DNA of 64,000 nucleotides. It comes from Campylorhamphus procurvoides (taxonomy: Eukaryota; Chordata; Aves; Passeriformes; Dendrocolaptidae). Under the pieces are notes generated by a model. The model was not told where the DNA came from and searched no databases. It was given only the letters and a program-made list of their open reading frames with translations. Shown here piece by piece: positions 12,562 to 26,599 of the stretch (position 1 is the first letter of the stretch; the number at the start of each line of letters is the position of its first letter). Made by a program: the position numbers and the translations under genes. Location: positions 388,877-452,876 of the forward strand of contig WBMV01000074.1 of the NCBI GenBank assembly GCA_013396655.1, written 5' to 3'.

Positions 12562-14494
12562 CAGGATATAGGTGCAGGTGCAGATGACTGTCACTGCTGC
12601 CAAGAAAAATGTTTTCTGAATTATATTTGGAATGAGGCAAATGAAATCAATTCAGGCTAAACTAGGAATATGCTGGTACTCCACTATCAACTTACACTTC
12701 ACTGAAGTGGAGCTCAAGCCCAAGTCTAGATACTTATGCACAGAAAGGTATATACCTCTATATAGTCAACTCATCTATATTCATAAAAATTGTTTCAGCT
12801 CAGAATATCTCAGAAAATCCAGAATTATTCATGTCTGTATGAAAAACAAGTGAACTTGAGCAAAAATGCTGTGTTTATCTGGGTGACTTTTAACCTGAAA
12901 TCCACTCCCATGTAAATTACCAAAGCTACTACATATAGAGTTGCCAGTAAAGAATTCCACAGCCACGCCTGCTGAGGGGCAGCAGAAAAAGTGGAAAATG
13001 ATCCCTCTTTCAGGCCAGTTTCCTCCAGCCCCTTCAATCTAGCAGGTGTGGCAGAAGTCAGTAGAAAGGACATGATCAGTTTACTGCAGTCTCAAATACA
13101 GTCCTGGTCTAGGATATAAACCTCATCTCCTAATGACTATAATGCAGTCTTTTGTAGCTAGTTGGTATGATCAACATATTCTGCTTAAGTAGTTCCAAGC
13201 TGTTTTTTATCTTCTGCAGGCATAACTATTTCAGTTGGAAGTTCTCTCTCTTTCCTCACTCCCCTCCCCACATACTGAAATGGTTGTATTGGCATCACAC
13301 ACCTTTATACAAATATAATATTCATTCACAGTAAAGGAAAAATCACAGAACTTTAACTCCTCCAGGATATTTAAAGCCACTGCAATTTCTTTGTGTAGAC
13401 AAACCACATAATTTCCAACACATGGAGGTTCATCTATCACAGTTCTTGAGATTTGGCTTGTCAGAGTATTGGAGAGCTTCCCAACACTCGCTGTCATGAA
13501 ATATTGCCATAACACGCAGGATCCTTCCCTACAGTCCCACTTCATAAAAGCAAGCAAAAGTTACACCCAGGAGCCACTGGCTTTCAAAACCTACATAAAT
13601 GATCATCAAAGTCCTTTTGCTTCTCTTCCACAAAGCTGACTTGGAGCTGTACTTGCTGCAGCTATTCTCTCCTGCTCTTGCACTGTAGAGTTTGCTCTGC
13701 TCTGTCTGACATTCCTGAATCATTCTCTATGTTTTAATATCCATCCCTGAGTGTGTCATGTACAAGTGAAATGACAGAAAGAAAAAGCTACGCTCTTAAT
13801 AACATTTCTTAGCAACTAAGATCCAAAACTGTGCTCTTCCATGACCCTTTAACAGGTCTGTGTTTTCTCTGTCGTGAGAAGCTGGAATGCATTGCCTCGG
13901 CTTTCAAAAAAATAACTGCCTGTGAAGGATGCTAAACCATGCTCTCATCAGGGAGAGAATGACACTAATTTTCAGTTCTATCAATTATTTTGGAACAGGC
14001 AGACAGTGAATTCAGTCCTAATAGCTCAAAACTGCTCCCATGTGCTCTGATCCTTTAACTCTGGCCCTAGAAAAGGCACTTCTATTGCCTCCATCTGCTG
14101 AAGAGTCCTTTCCACAGCCTCAAGGAGTAGCTTGGCTGGGACAAACACTGAAAGCAGGTGTGCAGTAAATGACTTGGGCTGAGCTCAAAGGCATCTGCTC
14201 CCTCCAGCTCTTTGTTAGCCACGATGGAGATGTGTGAGCCACAGTCACCTCACCCCACAGCAGCCAGAGCAACAGTTCCTGCCATGTTCCTTTATTTTTT
14301 GTCTGGGACTTACCTTATCAATCTTCCCTACATTCTTGCTGCAAGGTGACAGCTAGGTCAAGGATAATGTGAAGCTGAGCAATCCCGAAGACAGAAAAAC
14401 ACCTTCATGCATCTCTCCAGATGATTATAGAAAACATGTAGAATAGAAAATAAATAAATTTTCTTGATTTCTGATATAAATCTAACATTTCTAT

Positions 14495-14589
14495 TGTGGG
14501 GGTTTTTTTATATTTTTGTGGGGGCCATGGGGGTTTCTGTGGGTTTTTTTTGTTTGGTTTTGTTTTGTTTGGCTGTTGTTTTTTTTTTA
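14495..14589 (+). repeat. T/G-rich low-complexity tract
   Basis: GGGGG and GGG groups are separated by T runs, then TTTGTTTGGTTTTG-type sequence. It resembles the tracts at 3892 and 54921. The 100-residue Phe/Val/Gly-rich open frame crossing it is a product of this composition. Confidence 0.8.
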
Positions 14590-17500
14590 ACTTACCACTC
14601 CTATCTGTGTATCCTGAAATGCTCAACCTCCTCACCTAGTTTTATCAGACCTGGACCTGAGAAAATAACCCAACAAACCCAGCACGATGTAGACTGTGCC
14701 TTAGAGCTCATCCTATTCAAAAGCTTCTGGCTAACAAAAAAAGAATCCTTTAAGAGCAGGAAGTAAAAGGATGTTGTGTCCAACAGAAATGTGAGGACAG
14801 AGATGCACTAGGTCCTCAAGACCTTCAGAGACAGAAAACCACAGGTGCTGCTATAATGATAGAAGGCCTGTTGAAGACAGAGCCATGAGAATTTGATACA
14901 ACAGTCCCACTATTGAATACTGCAACAGCCTCCAGGAATGCTCTGCAAAGATCAGACATCTATCAGGCTCTGAGGACAGCACTGGCTGACCCTCCACTGG
15001 GCACTTTGTCTTCAACCAACAAGCCACATCTGGGGAAAGTATCGTCTTTGGGGATACAGTAAAAGCACTGCTTTCAAAGCAAGAAATACACCAGCTGTAG
15101 ATCTCCTAATTATAGGCATGGCACAAATTGATTCGGAGTCTAATCTTGCATGTAAATGGCAATTCGGCTCTTAGATCACTCGGGTTAGGAAATGTCACAG
15201 TGGACCATCTGTAACCTGCAGGAGCGGTAATCCTGGCCACAGAGCACAGATTCTTTTGTATACCTGTAGGAACTCAGCTGTCTGGGAGCAGGGTATCTCT
15301 TGCTCCTCCATACAGAGAAGCTGCCTGTGACTTCACGTTCCAGTGGCGACCTCCTGCTGGCTCTATACCAGTGATTTCCATGGGATTATTCCCAGTTTAC
15401 CACATTGCAGAGAGGACAATCTGGCTCACTGACATGAATGTGTGAAAACTGGCAGCTCTGAGAAGATTACACCATGCCCTGCCACCTGCATCCTCTATGC
15501 CTGAGAGACAAGCCCTGAAGAGGAAGAGCTGCCAAAGAGCCTCCACCTCACATTACACATTATAATAAAAAACTCTGATATTTTATTTATGTTGCCAAAT
15601 TAACAGAAATGATCATCAAAAAACTATCTTGGCAGTGTCTAATAACAAGCTTTTTAGAAGCCTGTATTTTTTCCATGGCTGCAACTCTTCAAAAATGTAA
15701 TGCTTTGTTTTGACTTGACTATGGGCTAGGATGGGTAGGTGGGTGGTCTGAAATCCATATGGGCCACTTTAATTACCTTAGTCACACCAGAAGCTTCAAG
15801 TTACCACAGCATCCTCTCTGTTTTTCCTGTTAGCAGTGCTCAAACCTTAAATTGAAAATAAACCCACAAAAATTCCAGTTTAATTAGTTACAAACCACTT
15901 TTACATTGTGTTTCCCTTTCCTGAGATACTCAGCTTGTGAGGTGTTTGCTGCCTGGTAACTGGTTTCTCTGACCAAGTTTTTAGAAATAAAGAGCTCAGC
16001 ATGTTTCATTAAGTTATTGTCTCACTGACTTGAAATAATACTTACTTATTTACACCATTTTTCTGTGGTCTTGCTTGTTCATTCTTATTGAGTTCCACTT
16101 GTCAGTATTTGGACAGGAGACCTTAAATAAAACCCTGCTCAAGAGTGTAACTATTGGAAATGATGTACCTAAATAAAAATTCCTAGTGCTTCCTCCCACC
16201 ATGAATGTCCTAGCAGCATCTGCTCGACAATTTTCTTTTTCCTGAAGCAATTTGGTCTTTCATGATGTCACACAGTATCCAACAGCTGCTGCCAACCAAG
16301 AAGTAGCTACAGATCCACAGTGGGTGAAGTTTCTCCTGCACGGCCCTGGAATCTCCACATTCTTGCAGTCTTGAAGAGGGTTTCCTGTCCTACAGCATGA
16401 ATCAATTTCTTTTGATTACTACAGCCAAAATGTTGCCAGGCAGGTAGCAGCATTGTAAGACTCCAGAATTGCACAAACACCATTTGGAAATGTTTAAGAA
16501 CAAAATATGATTTACTTGGGTAGAGTACAGCCACATTATTCATGCAAACCCACTGCCAAGAGAATCTTGTCATAATATACCATCTATTTAGGAACAATGG
16601 AATGAGATAAAAAGTTCATCCTTTTCATAACTGGTGAGACATCATAAATCCTGGGTTCCAAGAGCTTCAGTCCTACACCGCAGGACTGCTAATTTCTTTA
16701 TGCCTTCTCTCTCTTTGCTGAGGCTTCTGTATTCTCATCAAGTGTTGTTTCTGTATCCTTCTCTCCAGGCTGGTATAGCTGCACTTCTCCCTCTTTTTTC
16801 AGGACACCCCTGTACTCTCTGCAGTGGCAGCCCTCAAGTGCACCAAGGTGAGCCAGAAAAATGCCAGAATGGGCCCAGATAAGCACCATCATGGAAGTAG
16901 TGTAGATGGCTGTAGGGCTTGAGTCAAACACATGCCAAAATGATCATTTAGATTTATTCTCATATTCCCTTTAGGCCATAAATCAGCTTTATCTCAGTGG
17001 TAGAGCCTCTTTATACCATTTTGTTTTCTGCTGGTGATCTTCAAGCTGCAGACAACATGAAATGCAAGAGATCTGTTATTACTGCACTTCAGCCTATAAA
17101 GTGTGGAAAGAAGCCACCAGTGTGACCACATGATCCTGAGTACAGCTTGTGTAGATGCTGGTGTGATGGAGACTGCATGTGGTGCCAGATAGCCTGGGGA
17201 ATAGTGTCCCATGGGCTTTTAAGATAAATGCTTTCCATTTTGATAATCTTCCATTTCTTCCTTGCTAGTGGGTCTGGTCTTCAAGCTGAGGAACTACATC
17301 TATTTTTGTTGCTCAGTGGGTTTAATTTCTAGTTTTGCAGACTACACAGGAGCCACAGGCCCTGGGTTCTTGGCAGATGGGCAGTATTTGACATGGTGCC
17401 TGACCATCTACAGTGATCTCTGCACAAGCCATGAAACAAGAGAGACCTCTGCTTTGGCTATATTGTGGGACAGGAGAGGGTCACAGGGAAGGCACACACA

Positions 17501-19025
17501 CAGGACATACTATTTTTGCACCCCTGCTATTCTGGGCAGTCTCTCCTATTGATTATATTACCATACACTTCATGTTGCAAGGAAGCTCCAGATTTCATCA
17601 GCCTTGTGTTCAGAGGCTGGCATGTTTCTATCCAGAACCAGATGGAAGTGGAAGAGGAGCCTTTGAGAACCTACACACAGGAGTAATAGTAACAGAGCGG
17701 TCAACTCGCCCTTGCATCAAGGGCAGCTAACCTTTCCTGACTGTGTTAGCAAAAGTAAGAAAGGTTCTGTTGGGACAAGTGACAAGTCCTAGCTCCATGC
17801 CTTTACTACACAGCAACCCCCTGGCAGACAGGACTTCACTCCTGCCCCAGGGCTTCTGGCCCCAGGAGAATGGCCCCTGGGCTGCTGGCAGGCTGCAGAG
17901 GGGTGAGGAGACACTGGCTGCTCCTGGGTGCTCAGGAGGACTGAGACCATGGAAGTTCCTAGATGCTGTCTACATTTACAAGGTGGACATGTTAGGCATG
18001 GAGGATAGAGAGAGGACTCAAGCTATGTGCATGGTCATTGTTCTGCAACTGTATTTCCATAATCTGCGGCGTAGCTTGTGATAGCCACGGGGGTGCTTTC
18101 ATGGGGAAGGTTCTTAAGGGTTACTAATGAATTGTGTTGCGGTAAAAGCAACGGTAAACAGAAGTTGCTAATTTAGTCAGGAAGTATTTTTAGGTCTGAT
18201 TGGTTTTGCTACAGCAGCCAAAGATTAATTTGTGGTGGACGTTGCCCGGAAGGTCAAGCAAAATGCCTGGATGTGTGGAGCAATGTTGTGGTGCATTACC
18301 AGGGGCTGCTGGAGGAATCAGAGGCAAGGGTGACTCCCGGGCCAGGGCAGCACAATTTCTGACACATGGTCACAGCAGACCGTCACATTTTAGGGCTTCT
18401 TGAAAAGCTGGAGGTGTGCTCACAGAAATGCCAGGACACGTGCTGCAATCCCAGTGTGATCCATTCAAGCAATGGAATAGTTTCTATCTATGCAGATTGT
18501 CTAAGGATAAGAAGACCTCAGCTTCACTTCCATAAGTGAGTTACTTCTGTGAAGTTTTTCACAGCTTTTGGCCACTCTGTTTTAAACTGAACAGCTTTTG
18601 GGAAGAAAATACACTCAAAGAAATTAACCTGACAGTTTGCATCACACATTTCTTGCCTGAACTATCCTGCACAAATTTTATTACACAAATACACTGGCTA
18701 CCATTTCATTTTCCCTTTTCAGAATGTCTGAAAAACACAATCTGTTTAAAAATCACGAATTAGGCAACTAGTAATGATGGCACTCATATAAAACCATTTT
18801 TTCAAAATATGGAATTATTTATGTTTTTCCCCCCTGGCTTTTAAACCTCCAACTTTCATGTTTTAAAGCTCTTCTCAGCAACCATCAGGGAAACATACAC
18901 TAACTAAATAAAAAGAAGCTGATCCTTGGTTAAGCCCATAACTCTGACATAGAACCTCTGACTACTCCGAAACTCACCATAAAATATGTAAACCTGAAGG
19001 TTAAGTGCCATAGCTCTTGAGGAAT

Positions 19026-19041
19026 CACACACACACACACA
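19026..19041 (+). repeat. (CA)8 microsatellite
   Basis: Eight uninterrupted CA units; short, likely weakly polymorphic. Confidence 0.95.
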
Positions 19042-22000
19042 ACAGATAACATTCTGAGTTAGAAGAACCAGTGACTGGATGGCCTAGGAGAAAGACTGAA
19101 GCAAAGATAGCTTCTTACTAGATCTAAGCCAGCACTGAGTTTCAAACTGGTCCATAAAAACAACAGGAAGAGCTTGGAAAGCTATTTCCTGATGAAACAA
19201 GTCCTTGTTCTTGAGGGCCTAGGATACCTCTGTAAAGCTGCCTCATTCCCCAAATTGTTTTTGCTGTCAGAAAGATACACCTGAAATCACATAGCTTTGT
19301 AGGGATTATTCAAGTCAGAGACAGAAGTTTAAGGAATTCAAAGCATTGAAAAAATGTTACTCTTTATAAGCATGTTTGGGAAAACAGTTTGGTTTTATCT
19401 TGCTCTGGTACTGAGGGATCCTAAAGAAGGGATCTGAGCCTTAGTAATACCCTTCTCTAGATCCAGATCTAAAGGTAAGAGGAATATATAAGATATTCCT
19501 CTCCAAGACCTGCCAGGTGGGCCACAGATATATCTTACAAGGCATCCTCCAAGGTAGACCTGGCTCAACAAATGCATCACCAGAGGCCACTAAAAATCTG
19601 TCTTTTCAGTTCCTCTCAATATTTTTTGTCTTTTCCTCTCCCTAACTAACTCACTAACTTCATTCTTTTACCCAATTCTCTCAAACCTTCACATCCTTAT
19701 TCATTTTTTCCATTAATTTTCTCCACAAGGTCCTTGTCTGTTGTGTTCCTCTTAGTTTTTCTCTCGCAATTCACCTTGTCCCATCCCATAGATCTTGTTC
19801 TGCTCAGGATGTAGAAGAGTTGACCCAGGTTTTGATCCAGGATGTTACAGGATCACATCCTTAAATTATTTTTTTCTGGAACCCATTTATACAGGGCTTT
19901 ACCCTCCTGTTGATTTCTGGTGACATTAAGTCATTCTGAATTGCTGATTTACCCTGGGATCATATGACCCAAGAAGAGCCTACCAACAGATACGTCCTAC
20001 TGAAGATACATCTCTTCTGCATGGGCACATATTGTCCCTTCATTTCCCACCTGATTTCTCTGTGCTGTCTGTCTTGTAGAAGTGACTTCCTTTTTTCATA
20101 CCCTCCCCCACCATACAATTATAGGAATTTTATATATCATTTCCAAAGCAGACATTGCTTTGCTGCCGTCATCTCCTTTCCAAATAGTGTCAGGCATTTG
20201 GCACTTCCGTGGCCTTCCAAATGATGGCACATAAGGCCTCTGTCATGAGGGTTATGTAGCTTGATTTAGCTTCTCTCCTCAGGTCTGTGTCAGCAGAACT
20301 GAGAGCACATCTTGACACCCTGGATGAGGTACACGAAGTAGGTTAACTATCTGCCTTCACTTACAATGCAGCATCTGACAGTGAATGTTTAGCACCTGGT
20401 GTTTATCCATTGAGGCTCGGGTAGTTATTTGTAGCTCAGACCAAGGGGTTCATTCTCAAGAGACCCTGGCAGCCTTTGCTGAGTCAAAGTGCACCAATAG
20501 ACCAGGACCAGCAAGAAGCTGCCAGGATCAGTGCATTTCCCAAGCATGTCCTAGGCTCCACTCCTGCTCCTGCTTAGGGATATCACAACACCACCTAAAG
20601 GCTCACCCAGAGTTAAGGGATAACTAACTGTGCTAGATGACACAAGCATATTGTTGAGGGCAGTCGGTGGAACAAAAAGCTGAGCACTGACACAAGTTAG
20701 AGAAAGGAACAAGAAAGCATTACCTTCCCCAGATCAAAGATAGGAAATGAGACAGTAACTGTGACTTGCCAAGGTCACCCAAGAATTGAGCAACAGATGA
20801 GAATAGCAATTTTTATTTTCCTGAGTCACAGCTCAGCATCTCAAGTCACAAGACCATCCTTCAGCTCTCACTCTCACCCCAAGGGAAGAACATGTCATTC
20901 CTAAGTATCTAACTAACTAGCAGCAATCCTATCTAGAGGTGATAGGGTCCTTCTAAGGGAGCAGGGTACCAGCAAGAGTGGAGTCTGAAGCTACAGGGAC
21001 ACATGAGAGCTCGCCTCCCTGCTGGAGGGACATGACACAGCTGGTGGGCATTAGAAAGGCTGCCTGATTCCTACAGCACCCTCAGTTTCGTGCCTCATGA
21101 AGCTGATGGAGACAAGGAGAACTCACAGATCCCCCTCAGATTAGGTTTCCCAACATTTCCTCTACGGCATGTGGAGAGAGTCTGAAGGAGAGCTCAACAG
21201 CACAGATATTTTCCTGGCAAAGAGAGAGCTTTGAAGCTCTCAAGTGGTCCCAGAATAAACTTCATGACTTGGGAATGAACACTATGTGCTGACAACATCA
21301 TCAGTTCACGGCTTTAAAGGCAACCTTCAGGGCAGCTTTTCTTGGTGTCCACTGCAGGGCTGTGATCCAGCCAGATTTACTGGAAAGAATGCAAAGGGTC
21401 AGCTGGGATGCCTCCATGGGATGCTTCTGTGGGCACGCATGGTCATTCCTATGGGCATCAGTTAGGGTGTCAAGGAATGGGGGGCACTCCCCCTTGAGAG
21501 GCAGATGTGAGTTGGAGCTTTCTGGTAGGCACTATCCTGCTGGTTTTAGTGCTTCCAGATGGGTTCCCCTCAAAAACCTGGAATCCCATAGAGGGGGAAT
21601 GGAGGGAAAAAGAAATCATTGTGTCACAATTTGGGAGAGGAATTGAACCAAACACAGAGACATGGTTTAGGATAGTATACCTATCCTGTTGTCAGACAGG
21701 CTATGAAAGGCCTTATGGATACCTAAAATAATCACAGGATGAAAAAGCAATAACTCAGATGAAATGATTCTTTGCAGAAGACAGGCAGGGATTTAAATGG
21801 GCAAAAGGCAGTGGTTGGATGGATGGTTTGGGAGGCACGGTAGCTAAGGAGCAGTGTGGAGAATTAAAAAAGATTATTCTGATGAAAGTAGATGTGCGGG
21901 CAAAATTTTGGCATTATTGAAATTCAAGACAGAGAAAAGCTTCCCTGGAGTCTGGGTTTGGCTGGGGAGATGTGCTGGTAAGCCTGCAGGAACTGTTTTT

Positions 22001-22373
22001 GCTCACAGTCACAGCATGGTACATATACAGTACTGCCAGGTACTTGAATGCCATCTAGACCTGTTTATGAGGAAAACTGCTGGCTAGAAAGTACAAACTT
22101 GTAGTTGTATCATACACTCCATCTTCAAAACCTTTGCAAGCTTAGGGTAGTTCTTGGCATCAGACCGAAAAGCTGAACAAGCATAGCTTTCTCTGTTCTT
22201 CCATATGGTCCTGAGAACTCTTTCTTAAATATCTTGAAACAAATTTGGTTTTCTGCATGAGGACAGGCACCAAGACCAAGTTTCATGATCCACACTTCTA
22301 CTGTAAGGGAAGTTTTGCTTCACACTCCTACCAGGTCCCAGAAAGAGGCTGTGTAGAAGCAATAGCTTAGGAA

Positions 22374-23096
22374 CTACGGCTTGGAGAAGAGTGACTGGAA
22401 AGCTGTCCAATGGAAAAGGACCCTGGGGATGCTGTTTGACAGTGGCTGAACACGAGCCAGCAGTGTGCCCAGGCCGACAAGAAGGCTAATGGCATTCTGG
22501 TCTGGATCAGAAATAGTGTGGCCAGCAGGACTAGAGCAGGAATCACCCCCCTGTCATCGGCACTGGTGAGGCTGCACCTCAAATCCCGTGCTCAGTTTTG
22601 GGCTCCTCACTTCAAGAAAGACACTGAGGTGCTGGAGTGTGCCCAGAAAGGGACAACAAAGCTGGTGAAAGGTCTGGAACACAAATCCTGTGAGGGGTGG
22701 CTTAGGAAGATGGGGCTGTTTAGCCTGGAGAAAAGGAGGCTCAGGAAAGAACTTATTACTCTCTACAACTACCTGAAAGGAGGCTGTAGTGAGGTGGGGA
22801 TCAGTCTCTTCCCCAAAGTAACAAGTGATAGGACAAAAGGAAATGGCCTCAAGTTGTGTCTGGGGAGGTTTAGATTAGATGTTAGGAAAAATCTCTTCAG
22901 CTGAAATGGGTTGTCAGCTATTGGAACAGGCTTATCAGGGAAGTGTTTGAGTCACCACCCCTGAAGGGGTTTAAAAGACATCCAGATGCGGCATTTATGG
23001 ACATGGTTTAGTGTTGGACTTGGCAGTGTCAGGTTAATGGTTGATCTTGATGATCCCAAAAGTCTTTTGCAGCTTAAAGGATTCAAAGATTCTAAC
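22374..23096 (+). mobile_element. CR1 LINE, 5'-truncated 3' end
   Basis: About 720 bp matching the 3' part of the avian CR1 non-LTR retrotransposon in sense orientation. Recognisable phrases run in order: the 'gcttggagaagagtgactgg' start, 'tgagccagcagtgtgcccag', the 'ctctacaactacctgaaagg' block of the end of ORF2, and 'ggcagtgtcaggttaatgg'. A degenerate 3' terminus follows, with the ATTC(A/T)..GATTCT repeat near 23085-23096. The ORF2 remnant carries several stops and frameshifts and is not functional. The divergence is moderate, suggesting an insertion older than the most recent CR1 subfamilies. Confidence 0.93.
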
Positions 23097-26000
23097 TGGT
23101 GTCTATCTGCAGAGATGTTCCTGGGCTCAGGACATTTTCTGACAGTGGGAGAGTAGAAGTAGCCACAGAGCAAGACAGTGTTTCTCCAGCAGGGAGCCCC
23201 ACTCAGCTCCTGGCCTTGTCAAGGTGGATCTCCAAGTTTGTGACCATTTTTCCTTCTTACAGCGGGAAGAAGAGTAAAGACATTATTACTGTCTTACATC
23301 TACCCCCAGTTTTAGGAACAGACCAGTAATTGCAATCAAAGCTACAAGCAAAAATATCTGGTGACAGCTGGGTAGGTTTTGAAAGGGAGAAAGTCTGGGG
23401 TCTCCCCGCTGAGACTGGCTTTTACCCTTGCAGATTCTCCCTACTGGTGGAAAGCAGTGTAGGACAGCATGACAGAGGAGCCATAATAACTACAAGCAAA
23501 CACATACAGATGTTGTGGCTGCCTGCCACCATGTTCTTGAGCAGACACAGCCTTTGCTGGAGTTTAGATCACCACTTGTTCCCTTCCTCTTTCTTGTGCT
23601 GTATCCCTATACTGAAAGGTGATGCATTGCCACATCACCACATACTTACTAAAGCCTCTGATGACAGTCCCAGAGCCAGTGAACTCCCACAGATACTTTA
23701 ATCACATGTCAAAGAAGGGGTAGCAGGAAGTCAGCAGCTAGAAAACATTCACAGAGAAGGGGATGTGACAGGAAGGCGGCCTGATGACAGAGGCTAAGCA
23801 GGAATACACATGCAGGGAAGAGAGGATCAAATCACAGCAACATTGGTTTTGAGCACTGGACCACAGGGTTAGAATCTTGTGCTGTTATTATGATGTGATG
23901 CCTCAGAGAAAAGGGCCCATATCAGTCATTCAGCTAATGGAGAAGAAGAATCTCCCAGAACAAAACAAAAAGCTGTGCATGAAGCTTTGCCAAGGAGCAG
24001 CTATGGGCTTCCCTTTAATTATCTTGTCAGTAACAAAAGTGTTAACTCTCCAGGGGGAAAGACTAAAGTGCAGTAGTGGAGATAGTGAGATCTGAGCCCT
24101 CAAGCCTTCACCAGAGTGTGTGAGCTCCTTAACTGGAAGAGAGGATGGAGACAAAAGGGAGAGAGTGGGACAAAACTGTGGCCCCAACCTTGTCAGAGAG
24201 CCTGTGGTTCAAAGCGGGCAGAAAGTTGATCATAAGGATTGCACAGAGTGTAGCAGTGTTTCTTAGCAATCCAGTCTTTATTTAAAAAAACAAAAAAAAA
24301 AAAAGAAAAAGAAAGGACACAATTCACTGTTTTTCTTTTATCATCAACTAAAAATTTGCATATGCCTTAATCTTTTCCTCTTGTTTATATAAATTAAATA
24401 GCATTTTCTTTCTCCCTCTCCTTTCTGTTGCTGCGTGCAAGCAGGAGTGTAGGTGTGTATTTTCTTTTGTTGTGTATTTTCACAGTATTTAGTAGAAAAC
24501 CTTTAATGTCTTAACAAGCACCTGTCATCTTCGACAGCAAGTTCATAAGCACTGACATGAAACACCAAGCTTCATGTTTCTTGTTTCTCATGCTATTTAG
24601 AAACATATAGGGGACATATACCCGTGACACAGGTAGCACAAACCCTATACTCCTTCTAGTAACATTATCCTTGGCTCTGTTTCAATCTTTTTGCAGAATG
24701 AGAGTTAGCTGGGTAAAATGTTAGCTCATATCACCTTGCCCTCACACTTTTCCAAGACAAATATTAACTTGATTCATTTGAAGGTCTGGTTCATTAAGAT
24801 TAATAATTTCTCAGCATACTTAATGGCACTGAACACATTTATATGCAACTAAGTAATTTTCCTTGCAAGCAATTGCTGCAACTGCAATAAAAGTTATATC
24901 TGTATAAATGAGACAATGACAGGAAGATTGTGAAAGGCAGGAATCTCTGCAACTCTCTGTACAGTCAGATATTGTTTTTGCCATATCACAGCTGTTTTTG
25001 ACACTCCCTACGTGGAAAGACACATGTATGATGAGAAAGGTCTTCATTCTCATCACAACTTAAACACATAAAAGTTCTGATACTTCAGGGGAAATCTCCG
25101 TACCCAAAACACCACGTTTCCACAATCCTGCTCACTTGGGGGTCTGCAGCAGCATTGATGGACACTTTCCACAGTGCACATAAATTTCAATTCTGAAGAC
25201 TGGTTTCTTCTCTGACAACTCTTTTTTCTCTTCCATGCATTACACTTGATGGAGTTGCATGTGGCCCATTGGCTCACTTGACAGCATAGGAGGTTTGTGT
25301 CCTGCTCTGTGGCATTCCTGTCTACCCAGATGGTCTTCACTGGATCACAGATTGCACTCACCAGCTGTGCCTTGTGAGGGTGCCAAAGAGGAGACAGAGG
25401 TTGCAATGCTGCAAAAAAAACACAGAGCAAAAGCCTCTTGCTGAAAGGACCACAAGGTGGGAATTAATTGCACAAGTTTTACCCCTGATGAACAAGACCT
25501 TGCAAGTCTGTCATATTAGCTTCTGTCCATGGTATAAACCAAAAAACCTGCCCAGGGTTCTCTCAAAGCCCTCTTCCCATTTGTACATGTATATTGCCTC
25601 GGCAGAAGTCATAATAATTTATTTTTTCTATGTTCATTCTAACCACCCCTGTGCTGTTGCTGTGGTGATCTACAACTGTGACAGCTGTGAGACTCATGGA
25701 TGGAGCAAATGGAAAACCATGAGAAATCAGAGGCCAGAGCCCTGCAGCAGGGCATCCAAGCCATGTGCTTCAGCTGGCAAGGAGGGAGGACATGCATTGA
25801 CAGAAGCATGACTGAAATGAAAGGGGAAAATAAAACACAGAAGAGAGCTAGCAGAAACATTGGTTTTAAGGTCAGGAAGGGAGTAGGGATTTGGTAGACA
25901 ATTTGTTCTACTACAGACTTCACAAACAACTCTCTGCAAGCCATCCCATCAGTTTGAACACCAGTTTCCCTTCTGTAAAAAGTTCCTGTGAGAGGAAATG

Positions 26001-26599
26001 TCACAAAATGCCATGGGGAGTATAAATACAGAATGGCAACCACCTTGTAAGTGATAAAAAACAGGCTAAACAACATAAAAAAAAGAAGAAGGCTTTCAAC
26101 AGTCTCGGCAAAGTCAGAGTTCATGGAGGAAAGCAAACAGAAGCAGACAGGAAGGGAGTTTGAATCTGTTTCTGCTTGTCTCCACAATGGATCTGTACAC
26201 AGCGTGTGCAATTACTGTGCTTTTAGGCTCTTTCAGCTCATCTCTTGGCATCAGAATTGCAGGGCTCTACCCCCAATTTGCAAATGTGGTGCTATCTCCT
26301 GTCCTCAGTAGCAGGGAAGGATAAGGGCTTTCTGCTGAAATAGTATTTTCATGTCCCTACTGTCATTCTCTTCCCACCAAGTGTTTTCCAGTGAATCATT
26401 GTTTTGCACCCAGAGTTGTACTGGTGTGGCTGAAAGCATAGACTTTAATTTAGATAAAGTGGAGACCTCTTGGATATGGATGCTGTCAAACTGATTTGTG
26501 ATTAGGCATATATAGCCCTGAAGCCTCTCAGTCGCTGAGTGCCATCACAGGAAGCCACAGAACGAAATGTCTTTCATTTGAGTGAAATCTTTTTAAAGC
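23097..26599. other. Gene-poor DNA; two minus-strand open frames of doubtful meaning
   Basis: Contains the A-rich tract at 24284. Two minus-strand frames occur at 25053-25430 (125 codons, cysteine-rich) and 25639-26211 (190 codons, with a hydrophobic middle). Neither resembles a known family and neither is supported as a gene. Confidence 0.55.
24284..24315 (+). repeat. A-rich tract
   Basis: A runs broken by single C or G. No retrogene or SINE body was recognised upstream of it, so it is called a simple low-complexity tract. Confidence 0.8.

Larger units (their letters stand above)
7033..22373. other. Gene-poor DNA; no exon recognised
   Basis: Apart from the listed simple repeats, a hairpin and the N at 8036, I see nothing that can be named. 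AT-rich, CpG-retaining unique sequence near 15090-15210 and 15540-15700 has the look of conserved non-coding DNA, but this cannot be shown from one sequence. Confidence 0.6.

Noticed and set aside
22518..22904. 128-codon plus-strand frame
   Set aside because: It is the ORF2 3' remnant of the CR1 element, not a host gene.
25053..25430. Chemokine-like motif (AICDPVKTIWV) suggesting an XCL1-type gene, since XCL1 neighbours DPT in mammals
   Set aside because: Only the Cys-to-Trp spacing fits. The signal peptide, first cysteines and TKRG-like segment are missing, and in mammals XCL1 lies on the other side of DPT.
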